NCBI GenBank assembly: GCA_017620455.1
Contig: JAFZQK010000011.1
Span: 1-21,192, forward strand
Direction of reading: 5' to 3'
Origin: Clostridia bacterium
GTDB taxonomy: Bacteria > Bacillota_A > Clostridia > Christensenellales > Aristaeellaceae
Length of the DNA stretch: 21,192 bases
The notes under the pieces were generated by a model. The model saw only the letters and a list, made by a program, of their open reading frames with translations. It had not been told where the DNA came from and did not search any database. Below are positions 8,241-15,610 of this stretch, piece by piece (the first letter of the stretch is position 1; every line of letters begins with the position of its first letter). A program made the translations under genes and the position numbers.

Positions 8241-9280
8241 CAGTTCAGCACCGCCGGGGCCATGCCCAGCCAGCGCACGGTCTGGGTATGCAATTGCTCC
8301 AGGCACGCCAGCATCCGGGGAGAGGGCAGCACGCACAGCGCGTTTTCCAATACCTCCCGCATTTCCGGAAGCGTCGCCCCCTGCTTGGCCATCATCCGCA
8401 GGTCCTCCAGCACGTCCCCCTCGTCCAGTTCGGGGCGCACGGCGCCGCACAGTTCCCCCCGCATGGCGGCCCAGCTGGCCCTTTCCTCGGGCAATACCTC
8501 GTTCATCCCGCCCAGCATCATTTCCCGGGTCAGATGCACCTGAGTGCTCTCCATGCCGCTCAGCCCGGCAAGCAGCTTTTCCGGGTCCGCCAGGCCGGGA
8601 TGCAAAAGGATGATCTCCCCCTGGGGCGTTTCCGTGTAATCGAAGGCCGCCCGCAGATACCGGGCCACCAGCAGCCGCACCACCGCGCCCTCGTCCCCCG
8701 TCCACTGACGGCGGAAATGCTCCATGGGCACGGCGGCATGCAGAAAGCCGGACAGATACAGAAGCGAATGCAGCGTGGCGTCGAAGGAAAAAATCATCCG
8801 GCGCACCTGGGCATATTCCGCTTCCGTCATGGCCCCGGTCACCGCTTCCATCAGGGCCGGGGACAGGCGCAGCATGGCCGTTTCGTCGTCCACGATCCCC
8901 AGCGTGCACCACAAGCGGGAAATCAGCGCTTCCGCAGCGCTGATCTCGTCCCAGTCCTGCAGGGGCGTTTCCCCGCCGCCGATCAGCATGCGCTTCACCA
9001 GATCGTCCTCCCGGGGCGTAAGGAAGCACGCTTCCTTCCTCACCCGGGCGCGTACCAGCGCCCGCAGCTCGGACAGCTCCATTTTCTTGCCCCGGTTTTC
9101 CTTGGCGTAAAAAGACACGGCGAACAGCTGCGCCGCTTCATCCTGGCACAGATCGGAAAAGAGATCCTTCGTCGGGCAGCGGGACAGGCGGTCCTGGCAT
9201 GCTTCCAGCTGCTGCTCCCGAAGCACGCTCATGATCTTGTCACTCCATCCTTCTCTTCCGCTCACCGCCGCCCGTAGCAT
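8240..9280 (-). CDS. Protein of unknown function, first gene of a five-gene operon
   Basis: I do not recognise this family. The protein is up to 346 residues, without signal peptide or membrane segment, predicted largely helical and rich in Leu, Glu, Arg and Met. Two starts are possible: ATG at 9280, after a GGAAAGGGG-like site, or ATG at 9232 (MSVLREQQ), preceded by GGATGGAG at 10 nt; the second gives 330 residues and a more protein-like beginning. A consensus promoter lies just upstream. Its stop overlaps the start of the pseudouridine synthase gene (TGATG), indicating translational coupling. Features that stand out are ARVRKEACFLTPREDDLVKR near the N-terminus and paired acidic/hydrophobic helices toward the C-terminus. 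No catalytic motif is evident. Confidence 0.8.
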   Translation of the reverse strand: MLRAAVSGREGWSDKIMSVLREQQLEACQDRLSRCPTKDLFSDLCQDEAAQLFAVSFYAKENRGKKMELSELRALVRARVRKEACFLTPREDDLVKRMLIGGGETPLQDWDEISAAEALISRLWCTLGIVDDETAMLRLSPALMEAVTGAMTEAEYAQVRRMIFSFDATLHSLLYLSGFLHAAVPMEHFRRQWTGDEGAVVRLLVARYLRAAFDYTETPQGEIILLHPGLADPEKLLAGLSGMESTQVHLTREMMLGGMNEVLPEERASWAAMRGELCGAVRPELDEGDVLEDLRMMAKQGATLPEMREVLENALCVLPSPRMLACLEQLHTQTVRWLGMAPAVLN

Positions 9281-9340
9281 CCCCGCATCGCCCCTTTCCC
9301 TGCTGGATCAGCGCGTTTTTTCTTCCGTCGCCTGCTTACG

Positions 9341-9368
9341 ATTATACAGGCATTTATACCGCTGTCAA
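9341..9368 (-). promoter_or_regulatory. Perfect-consensus sigma-A promoter for the five-gene operon
   Basis: On the minus strand TTGACA (complement of 9363-9368) is separated by 16 bp from TATAAT (complement of 9341-9346). Both hexamers match the consensus exactly. Transcription would begin near 9333, giving a leader of about 53 or 101 nt depending on the start codon used. Confidence 0.85.
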
Positions 9369-9381
9369 CCTTTTTTGACAG
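9362..9381. promoter_or_regulatory. 20-bp inverted repeat overlapping the -35 box (possible operator)
   Basis: CTGTCAA (9362-9368) and TTGACAG (9375-9381) are perfect 7-bp arms around CCTTTT. The left arm contains the -35 hexamer of the minus-strand promoter. Neither side has a T run, so it is not a terminator; a repressor site is the simplest reading. A second, perfect 10-bp palindrome, ATTGGCCAAT, lies at 9401-9410. Confidence 0.45.
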
Positions 9382-9427
9382 GATTCCCATTTCAGCCGAT
9401 ATTGGCCAATTCACGATCCCCGGGCCC

Positions 9428-11401
9428 TTACGTTCCCCGGGCCAGACGGATCAGCTCCTCTTCCGTGATCACGGGGATCCCCAGGGCCCGGGCTTTCGTC
9501 AGCTTGCTGCCCGCGCTTTCCCCGGCCACCACGTAAGCGGTCTTTTTACTGACGGAGGACGCCGCCGTGCCGCCGTGGGCGCGGATGAACTCCTCCGCCT
9601 GCTGGCGGCTGAAGGTGGGCAGGGTGCCCGTCACCACCAGCGTTTTCCCGCTCAGCGCGCCGCCGGACTGCTTCTCCTCCTCCTGGGGCGTGACCCCCGC
9701 CGACAGCAGCCGGTCGATCATGCGCTGGTTTTCCGGGAAGGAGAAAAAGTCCACCACGCTCTGGGCCACGATCTCCCCCACCTCGTCGATGGCCAGCAGC
9801 TCCTCCGCCGTCGCCGCCCGCACCTTTTCCAGGGCGCCGAAGTGCGCGGCCAGGTCCCGAGCGGTGCGGCGGCCGATATTGGGGATGCCGACGGCCAGCA
9901 GGAACCGGGACAGGGCGCAGTGTTTGCTTTTTTCCAGGGCGTCCAGCAGGTTCTGGGCGCGCTTGTCCTGGAACCCCTCCAGGGCCTGGAGCTGATCCAC
10001 CGTCAGGTGATACAAATCCGCCGCGTCCCGGACGCCCAGGGCGTCGTACAGAAGCCCGGCGGTTTTTTCCGAAAAACCGGTGATGTCCATGGCGTCCCGG
10101 GAAGCGAAGTGCGCCAGCCGCGCCACCGCCTGGGGGCGGCAGCTTTCCCGGTTCAGGCAGTACAGGTTCGCCCCCCGCGCCGTCACGCTTCCGCCGCAGG
10201 CGGGGCATTTGTCCGGTGGCAGGATCTCTCCACCCGTTCCATCGTCCTCCACCCGGCCCGTGATCTCCGGGATCACGTCGTTGCTCCGCCGGATCCACAC
10301 CCGGCAGCCCAGCGTCAGCTTCTTGCGCAGGATATCGCCGTAATTGTTCAGCGTGGCCTTTTTCACCGTCACCCCGGAAAAATCCACCGGCGTCACGTGG
10401 GCCAGGGGGGTCAGCTTCCCCGTGCGCCCCAGTTCCCAGGTCACCTTCTCCAGGGTGGAGGTGGCCTCCTCCGCCTCAAACTTGTACGCCACCGCCCACC
10501 GGGGGAATTTATCGGTAAAGCCCATGGTTTCCCGGGTGCGCTGATCCATCACCTTGATCACCGCCCCGTCGATGAGGAAGTCCAGCCCGGGCCGGTCCGC
10601 TTCGATCTGCCGGATCAGGGCGATCACCCCTTCCCGGGACGCGGCCGTTTCAAAATACGGGCTGACGGGGAGGCCCTGCTCCCGCAGGAAGGAAATCATG
10701 CCCGTCTGATCGCGGAAGGGCGGGTTTTCAATGGTGCCCACCTGATAGAAATACGCCGTCAGGTTCCGGCTGGCCGTCACCGCGGGGTCCAGATTGCGCA
10801 GGGCGCCGGCCGCGGCGTTCCGGGCGTTTTTCAGGGGCTCCGCCGCCGTTTCATTGTATTTTTTCAGGGCGCTCAGGCGCATGATGCACTCGCCCTGCAC
10901 TTCGATTTTTCCCTTCCAGGGGATGGAGAGGGGCACGTTTTTCACCGTCCGGGCCTGGGGCAGGATGGCCTCGCCCACCTCGCCGTTCCCCCGGGTGGCG
11001 GCCTGGGTGAGCACGCCGCCGTCGTAGGTCAGATTCAGCGTCAGGCCGTCGAATTTGTATTCCACGCCGTAGGTAAGCGGCGGCAGCGTCCCGTCCTGGG
11101 CCCAGAGCTTTTCCGTCCGGTCGAACCAGGCGTTGAGCTCCTCCTCGCTCTGGGCCTTGTCCATGCTCCACAGGCGGGTGATGTGCCGGTGCTTCTGGAA
11201 ATCGGAAAGCGGCTCGCCCCCCACCCGATGGGTGGGCGAATCGGGCAGCACCGTGCCCGTTTCATTTTCCATTTTCAGCAACTGATTGTACAGCCGGTCG
11301 TACTCCATGTCGGAGATCTTCGGATCGTCCAGCACATAGTACGCGTGGGCCATTTGATTCAGATAATCCACCAGGGAGCGCATGTCCCGGAACTGTTCCA
11401 C
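9428..11401 (-). CDS. ligA: NAD-dependent DNA ligase LigA
   Basis: LigA seals nicks in replication and repair using NAD+. The 657-residue protein has the normal order: domain Ia (residues 1-65, NAD binding), adenylation domain with the nucleophile Lys116 in YKFDGL, OB fold, C4 zinc finger (Cys399, Cys402, Cys415, Cys421), helix-hairpin-helix repeats (about 440-560) and a C-terminal BRCT domain (about 581-657). The usual motif is KxDG, often KIDG or KLDG; here it is KFDG, so the essential residues are kept. The start is GTG at 11401 with GGGAGGG 7 nt upstream; an ATG six codons later is less well placed. It lies 24 nt after pcrA. No clear terminator follows before the next operon's promoter. 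Confidence 0.96.
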   Translation of the reverse strand: MEQFRDMRSLVDYLNQMAHAYYVLDDPKISDMEYDRLYNQLLKMENETGTVLPDSPTHRVGGEPLSDFQKHRHITRLWSMDKAQSEEELNAWFDRTEKLWAQDGTLPPLTYGVEYKFDGLTLNLTYDGGVLTQAATRGNGEVGEAILPQARTVKNVPLSIPWKGKIEVQGECIMRLSALKKYNETAAEPLKNARNAAAGALRNLDPAVTASRNLTAYFYQVGTIENPPFRDQTGMISFLREQGLPVSPYFETAASREGVIALIRQIEADRPGLDFLIDGAVIKVMDQRTRETMGFTDKFPRWAVAYKFEAEEATSTLEKVTWELGRTGKLTPLAHVTPVDFSGVTVKKATLNNYGDILRKKLTLGCRVWIRRSNDVIPEITGRVEDDGTGGEILPPDKCPACGGSVTARGANLYCLNRESCRPQAVARLAHFASRDAMDITGFSEKTAGLLYDALGVRDAADLYHLTVDQLQALEGFQDKRAQNLLDALEKSKHCALSRFLLAVGIPNIGRRTARDLAAHFGALEKVRAATAEELLAIDEVGEIVAQSVVDFFSFPENQRMIDRLLSAGVTPQEEEKQSGGALSGKTLVVTGTLPTFSRQQAEEFIRAHGGTAASSVSKKTAYVVAGESAGSKLTKARALGIPVITEEELIRLARGT

Positions 11402-11425
11402 GTCTTTTCCCTCCCGGCTGTGCCG

Positions 11426-13699
11426 TCATTCATCCGCAATTTTCACGATGGGCGCGATGGAAACGGAGAATTCCTTCGTCCCGTAGGCCGGGAAGGAAAT
11501 GACGATCCTTTCCTCCGCGCCGCTGCCCCTGACCTCCGTCACCGTGCCCTCCCCGAATTTCCGGTGCATCACCCGGTCGCCGGCGCGGAACACGGCGGCC
11601 TTCGCCGCGTACGCCCGGGCGGGAGACGCCACAAACCCCTTCTGCACCCCGGGAATATTCAGCGCGCCGCGGCTGCCCGCGGCCATGCCCGGGGCGCCGA
11701 AGCCCATTTCCTGTCTCTGGGGCTGCCTGGACGGCTGCGGCGCGCTCCGGGGCGCGTTCCCGAAGGGCTGGCGCTCCGCCGCGGCCCATTCGTCCGTGAT
11801 CAGCCGCCGGGGGATCTCCTTGAGGAAGGGGGACGGCGCGTTATGGGTGATTTGATTAAAGAGCAGCCGACGCCGGGCGAAGGAAAGGAACAGCCGTTTT
11901 TTCGCCCGGGTGATGCCCACGTAGCAAAGCCGGCGCTCCTCCTCCAGCCGCTTTTCCTCCATCACGGAGCGCACGGAGGGGAAAATGCCCTCCTCCATCC
12001 CGGCCAGGAACACCGCTTCGTACTCCAATCCCTTCGCGGAATGCAGCGTCATCAGCGTCACGTACTGGGGCGCGTCCTCCTGCCGGTCCAGATCCGTCAC
12101 CAGGGCGACGTTTTCCAGGAACGCTTCCAGCGTCTTATCCTCGGACTGGTTCTCGAATTCCTTGGCCGCCCCGGCGAATTCCATCAGGTTTTCCAGGCGG
12201 GTCTGGGCTTCCTCGCTGCCTTCGATTTCAAACTGGGCCCGCAGCCCCGTTTCCCCGAGCACCGCCTCCACCAGATCGCCCAGGGCCATGGTATCCTTCA
12301 TGGCGGTGAGGCGCATGAGCAGCAGCGCAAACTCCCCGATGCACTTTTTGGGCCTGGAGGACAGCGTTTCCGGCGGATCGCACAGCACGGAGAACAGCGG
12401 CATCTCTTCCTCCCGGGCGTGCGCCTGCAGCGCTTCCACCGTGCTGTCGCCGATGGCGCGCTTGGGGGTGTTGATGATGCGCAGCAGCGACACGTCGTCC
12501 GCGGGATTCACCAGCACCCGCAGGTACGCCAGCGCGTCCCGCACCTCCTTGCGGTCGTAAAACCGGGTGCCGCCGAAGATGCGGTAGGGGATCCCCGCCC
12601 GGGTGAACATTTCCTCCAGCACGCGGCTCTGGGCGTGCATGCGGTAGAGCACCGCGATCTGGGACAGGGGCGTGCCCTCCTGCCGCTGCATTTTCCGGAT
12701 CTTTTCGCAGATCCAGGCGGCCTCCTCCCTTTCGTCCCCGGCGCTGAACAGATGGATCTTTTCCCCTTCCCCCGCGTCGGTCCACAGCACTTTTTCCTTG
12801 CGCCCCACGTTGTGGGCGATCACCTGGTTGGCCGCGTCCAGGATATTGGCGGTGGAGCGGTAATTCTGCTCCAGCTTGATCACTTTCGCATCCGGGAAAT
12901 CGCTTTCAAAATCCAGGATATTGCGGATATCCGCTCCGCGCCAGCCGTAAATGCTCTGGTCGTCGTCCCCCACTACGCACAGGTTCCGGTGCTCCTGGGT
13001 AAGCAGCCGCACGAAGGTATACTGGGCGGTGTTGGTATCCTGGTATTCGTCCACGTGGACGTACTGGAAGCGCTGCCGGTAATAATCCAATACCGGCGGA
13101 TGATCCACGAACAATTCCAGGGCCTTGAGCAGCAGATCGTCGAAATCCAGGGCGTTGGCGGCCCGGAGCCGCTCCTCGTAATAGCAGAACAGATCGTGGA
13201 TCTGCTGGCTGCGGTAATCCTTCAGGGATTCCTGAAACCATTCGTCCGGCGTCAGCATCCGGTTTTTCGCATCGGAGATCGCGGCGCGGATCTCCTTGGG
13301 CGGCATGCGGTTTTCGTCCAGGCTCAGCCGCTTGAGCCCGTCCTTGATCAGCCGCAGCTGATCGTCGTCGTCGTAGATGGTAAAGGACCGCTGATAGCCC
13401 AGCTTTTCGATGTCCCTGCGCAGGATGCGCACGCACACGGAATGGAACGTGCCGATCCACATGTCCTGGGCGTCGGCACCCACCAGCTTTTCCACCCGGG
13501 CCAGCATCTCCTTCGCCGCCTTGTTGGTGAAGGTCAGCGCCAGGATGTGCCAGGGCAGCACCCCGTGGTCGATGAGATTGGCGATGCGGCAGGTGAGGGT
13601 GCGGGTCTTCCCGCTGCCCGCCCCCGCCAGGATCAGCACAGGCCCCTCCAGCGTTTCCGCCGCCCTGCGCTGCATGGGGTTCAAAGCGTCCAGATTCAT
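11426..13699 (-). CDS. pcrA: ATP-dependent DNA helicase PcrA (UvrD/Rep family)
   Basis: PcrA is the Gram-positive 3'-5' superfamily 1A helicase for repair and for removing RecA and stalled polymerases. The 757 residues carry the Q motif (LNPMQRRA), Walker A AGAGSGKT (residues 25-32), motif Ia TFTNKAAKEM, motif II DEYQDTN (217-223), motif III GDDDQSIYGWRGA (244-256), motif IV QNYRST, motif V TLHSAKGLEY and motif VI VGITRAKKRLFLS. A low-complexity linker (QPSRQPQRQ) precedes a C-terminal Tudor-like domain (GDRVMHRKFGEGTV) known in PcrA/UvrD to contact RNA polymerase. The ATG at 13699 overlaps the upstream stop by four bases (ATGA), so the two genes are translationally coupled. GAGGG lies 6 nt upstream. 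Confidence 0.97.
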   Translation of the reverse strand: MNLDALNPMQRRAAETLEGPVLILAGAGSGKTRTLTCRIANLIDHGVLPWHILALTFTNKAAKEMLARVEKLVGADAQDMWIGTFHSVCVRILRRDIEKLGYQRSFTIYDDDDQLRLIKDGLKRLSLDENRMPPKEIRAAISDAKNRMLTPDEWFQESLKDYRSQQIHDLFCYYEERLRAANALDFDDLLLKALELFVDHPPVLDYYRQRFQYVHVDEYQDTNTAQYTFVRLLTQEHRNLCVVGDDDQSIYGWRGADIRNILDFESDFPDAKVIKLEQNYRSTANILDAANQVIAHNVGRKEKVLWTDAGEGEKIHLFSAGDEREEAAWICEKIRKMQRQEGTPLSQIAVLYRMHAQSRVLEEMFTRAGIPYRIFGGTRFYDRKEVRDALAYLRVLVNPADDVSLLRIINTPKRAIGDSTVEALQAHAREEEMPLFSVLCDPPETLSSRPKKCIGEFALLLMRLTAMKDTMALGDLVEAVLGETGLRAQFEIEGSEEAQTRLENLMEFAGAAKEFENQSEDKTLEAFLENVALVTDLDRQEDAPQYVTLMTLHSAKGLEYEAVFLAGMEEGIFPSVRSVMEEKRLEEERRLCYVGITRAKKRLFLSFARRRLLFNQITHNAPSPFLKEIPRRLITDEWAAAERQPFGNAPRSAPQPSRQPQRQEMGFGAPGMAAGSRGALNIPGVQKGFVASPARAYAAKAAVFRAGDRVMHRKFGEGTVTEVRGSGAEERIVISFPAYGTKEFSVSIAPIVKIADE

Positions 13700-13986
13700 G
13701 CCTTGCCCTCTCGTTTTTTCATGCGTTCAATGGCCAGGCGGTATCCGTCCGCGCCGTAGACCAGGCTGCGGTTCACCCGGCTGATGGTGGCGGTGCTGGC
13801 CTTGGTGATTTCCGCGATCCGGGCGTAGGTGAGCCCCTGATCCAGCAAAAGCGCCACGTCGTAGCGCTGCACCATGCTGTTGATCTCCTGGATGGTGCAC
13901 AGATCCTCCAGGAACGCCATGGCCTCCTCCCGGCTTTTTAGGCTCAGGATGGCGTCCAGCAGTTTTCCCGCGTCGTCGTGCTTCAT
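13696..13986 (-). CDS. YerC/YecD family TrpR-like DNA-binding protein
   Basis: A 96-residue protein of the YerC/YecD group within the TrpR-like superfamily, with a helix-turn-helix at about residues 51-75 (TYARIAEITKAS, TATISRVNRSL). Members are small DNA-binding proteins; the Bacillus gene yerC lies close to pcrA-ligA, matching the order here. Its target is not known from the sequence. The stop overlaps the pcrA start (ATGA). The ATG at 13986 has only a weak GGGGG-type ribosome site. It is the first gene of the yerC-pcrA-ligA operon, with an extended -10 promoter about 45 nt upstream, and could autoregulate the operon. Confidence 0.9.
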   Translation of the reverse strand: MKHDDAGKLLDAILSLKSREEAMAFLEDLCTIQEINSMVQRYDVALLLDQGLTYARIAEITKASTATISRVNRSLVYGADGYRLAIERMKKREGKA

Positions 13987-14029
13987 GGTCGGCCCCCGCT
14001 TTCTTTTGCTTTACGCGCTTTCATGCTTT

Positions 14030-14038
14030 AGTATATCA
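14030..14038 (-). promoter_or_regulatory. Extended -10 promoter element for yerC-pcrA-ligA
   Basis: On the minus strand TGATATACT provides an extended -10 (TG, one base, TATACT), one mismatch from consensus. No good -35 is seen 17 bp upstream, as is usual for extended -10 promoters. It lies just after the terminator of the CDF gene and 44 nt before the yerC start. Confidence 0.5.
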
Positions 14039-14061
14039 CAGGATCGCAGAAAAGAAAAGCG

Positions 14062-14084
14062 AAAAAAACCGGCCCGCAGGCCGG
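14062..14084 (-). terminator. Rho-independent terminator after the CDF transporter gene
   Basis: CCGGCC (14069-14074) and GGCCGG (14079-14084) pair around CGCA. On the minus strand seven T follow directly. It lies about 75 nt after the transporter stop and separates it from the yerC operon. Confidence 0.85.
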
Positions 14085-14157
14085 AATCAGTCTGTCGAAC
14101 AACCCAGGGGATGCATCGAAAGGGCTGCGTTCAGAAAGCGATAAACTGGAATTTGTC

Positions 14158-15309
14158 TTATTCTTCCGCGAAATCGGTGTCCATTGCAACCTGAAGTTCA
14201 TAGTCCGGGAACGATTTCTGTACATCAGCGACAACTTCATTGCACACAGCCCTGCGATCCTTTGCGTCAAAGCTGATCACAAGATCGAAGCGCATTGTTT
14301 TCTGATCCTTCAATAAGTAGAAGCCATGCATCTGCCTGACATGTTCATGGGTAAAGACGATTTCTTCAACCTGCCGTTTTGTCTGGATGATTTCCTCATC
14401 CTTCGTATTCACCGAGTAGACGCCAATAGCCGTCAGGATAACCTGATGCTCGTGGATCACCTTCATAGTAATCTCGCGGAGAAGTTGATCCAACTGATCT
14501 GCGGAATATGTATCAGGAACCTCAATATGGATGGAGCCATTCCACGTGTCCGGCCCGTAATTATTCAGCACAAGGTCATAGGCTCCCTGTACATCGGGAA
14601 AGCTCATGACCGTGTCATGGATCGCCTTGGCCAACTCAGTATCATTGCGCTCTCCGAGGATTTGGGAAATCGTTTCACGGAGCATTTCAATACCGGATTT
14701 GATGATCACGACGGAAATGATCGCGCCGAGCCACGCCTCAAGGGAGATGTGGAAGATGAGAAAGATTCCCGCAGCGACCAACGTGGAGGCCGAAATGACG
14801 GAATCCAGTGTGGCGTCCTCACCGGAATTGATCAGGGAATCCGAATTCACCTTGACGCCTACACCTTTGACGTAGCGACCCAACAAAATCTTGACCACTA
14901 CCGCAACGGCGATGATGATCAGTGAAACCACATTATAATCGGATGTTTCCGGATGGATGATCTGCTTTACGGATTCCCCGAAGGATGTTATGCCTGCGTA
15001 CAGCACAATCACAGAAATGATCATGGCGCTCAGGTATTCAATCCGCCCATACCCAAACGGATGCTTTTTATCCGGTTCTTTGCCGGCCAGTTTCGTTCCG
15101 ACAATGGTGATCAATGAACTGCCCGCGTCGGAGATGTTGTTGACCGCATCCAGCACGATGGCGATGGAGTTGGTCATCAGCCCGATCACAGCTTTGAAGC
15201 CAGCGAGGAATACATTTGCTATGATTCCGATAATGCTGGTCTTGACGATTGTTTTTTCACGAGAAATCGCATTGTCTCCCGTTCCTCTGGCTTCTGATAA
15301 TGTAGCCAT
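14158..15309 (-). CDS. Cation diffusion facilitator transporter, possibly manganese type
   Basis: This is a CDF-family metal exporter of 383 residues, with about six membrane helices in the first ~205 residues and cytoplasmic metal-sensing domains after it. The start at 15309 is preferred because GGAGG lies 5 nt upstream; the alternative GTG four codons earlier would contain that site. Metal-site residues are Asn57-x3-Asp61 in helix 2 (LDAVNNISD) and Asp165-x3-Asp169 in helix 5 (SGEDATLDS). An N-D/D-D set is reported for Mn exporters such as MntE, whereas zinc CDFs have D/H-D and H-D, so Mn is my inference. The C-terminal part is longer than in a minimal ~300-residue CDF and includes a second alpha-beta segment from about residue 315. 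Base composition is about 50-57% GC by hand count, below the ~60-65% of its neighbours, and codons such as ATA, TTA and AAT are more frequent. That suggests acquisition from another genome. Confidence 0.93.
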   Translation of the reverse strand: MATLSEARGTGDNAISREKTIVKTSIIGIIANVFLAGFKAVIGLMTNSIAIVLDAVNNISDAGSSLITIVGTKLAGKEPDKKHPFGYGRIEYLSAMIISVIVLYAGITSFGESVKQIIHPETSDYNVVSLIIIAVAVVVKILLGRYVKGVGVKVNSDSLINSGEDATLDSVISASTLVAAGIFLIFHISLEAWLGAIISVVIIKSGIEMLRETISQILGERNDTELAKAIHDTVMSFPDVQGAYDLVLNNYGPDTWNGSIHIEVPDTYSADQLDQLLREITMKVIHEHQVILTAIGVYSVNTKDEEIIQTKRQVEEIVFTHEHVRQMHGFYLLKDQKTMRFDLVISFDAKDRRAVCNEVVADVQKSFPDYELQVAMDTDFAEE

Positions 15310-15319
15310 ACTTACCTCC

Positions 15320-15335
15320 ACAAATCCCGATTTGT
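15320..15335. promoter_or_regulatory. 16-bp palindrome in the CDF leader (possible metal-responsive operator)
   Basis: ACAAATCCCGATTTGT has perfect 7-bp arms around CC. It lies between the -10 of the transporter promoter and the ribosome binding site, about 10 bp from the start codon. A repressor bound here would block transcription; as RNA it would form a short hairpin next to the Shine-Dalgarno. Confidence 0.4.
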
Positions 15336-15342
15336 CCTTATC

Positions 15343-15371
15343 ATCATATCATGGGGAAGAATAGAAAACAA
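15343..15371 (-). promoter_or_regulatory. Promoter of the CDF transporter gene
   Basis: On the minus strand TTGTTT (complement of 15366-15371), 17 bp, then TATGAT (complement of 15343-15348) preceded by TG to give an extended -10. The -35 lies in the T run of the upstream hairpin. The leader is about 30 nt. Confidence 0.65.
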
Positions 15372-15410
15372 GGGCGCAATGATACACCATACCGGTGAAA
15401 TTGCGTCCTT
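15370..15410. terminator. Long hairpin upstream of the CDF gene, probable terminator
   Basis: AAGGGCGCAAT (15370-15380) and ATTGCGTCCTT (15400-15410) form an 11-bp stem with one G-U pair; CACC and GGTG within the 19-nt loop can pair further. On the minus strand it is followed by GTTTTCTATT, on the plus strand by TTGTGTTTTAT. It could end transcripts from the gene at 15611 and insulate the CDF promoter. Confidence 0.55.
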
Positions 15411-15610
15411 TTGTGTTTTATCGCTCCATGAATGTGACCGGGATCGCAGCCCCTTCGATTGTCATCCGCAGGCGGCATGTACGTCGCCGAGGAGCAAATG
15501 GAATTTGCTTCCTCTATCTTCCTCTTTTTCTTATGCCCGGTTGCGCAGGCACGGCCGCTGACGGGCCGAAAGGCTGCCGCAGGCCTCTTACGTCATGATT
15601 CTCCGTCCGC
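15411..15610. other. Intergenic region without a recognisable gene
   Basis: About 200 bp between the hairpin and the exported SH3 protein gene. Only short open frames exist; one on the minus strand (about 15340-15500, reading MPPADDNRRGC) has no ribosome site and runs through the hairpin and the CDF promoter, so I do not call it. The GC content falls toward the CDF side. It may be the decayed edge of the DNA that brought in the transporter. Confidence 0.4.

Noticed and set aside
8241..9029. A longer pseudouridine synthase beginning at 9029
   Set aside because: The extra N-terminal part is Gly/Arg/Pro-rich and is an out-of-frame copy of the upstream gene; the TGATG junction gives a natural start with an S4-like module.
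9375..9404. A plus-strand promoter from TTGACA at 9375
   Set aside because: The best -10 at 17 bp is GATATT and no plus-strand gene follows; the hexamer is the mirror arm of the inverted repeat.
9417..9442. Two copies of CCCCGGGCC at the end of ligA, considered as a terminator
   Set aside because: They can form only a loose stem with a large loop and no T run follows on the minus strand.
9575..13759. A 4.2-kb open frame on the plus strand opposite ligA and pcrA
   Set aside because: Same cause: it mirrors two essential, motif-complete genes, and its composition (many His, Gln, Pro, Arg) is that of a shadow frame.
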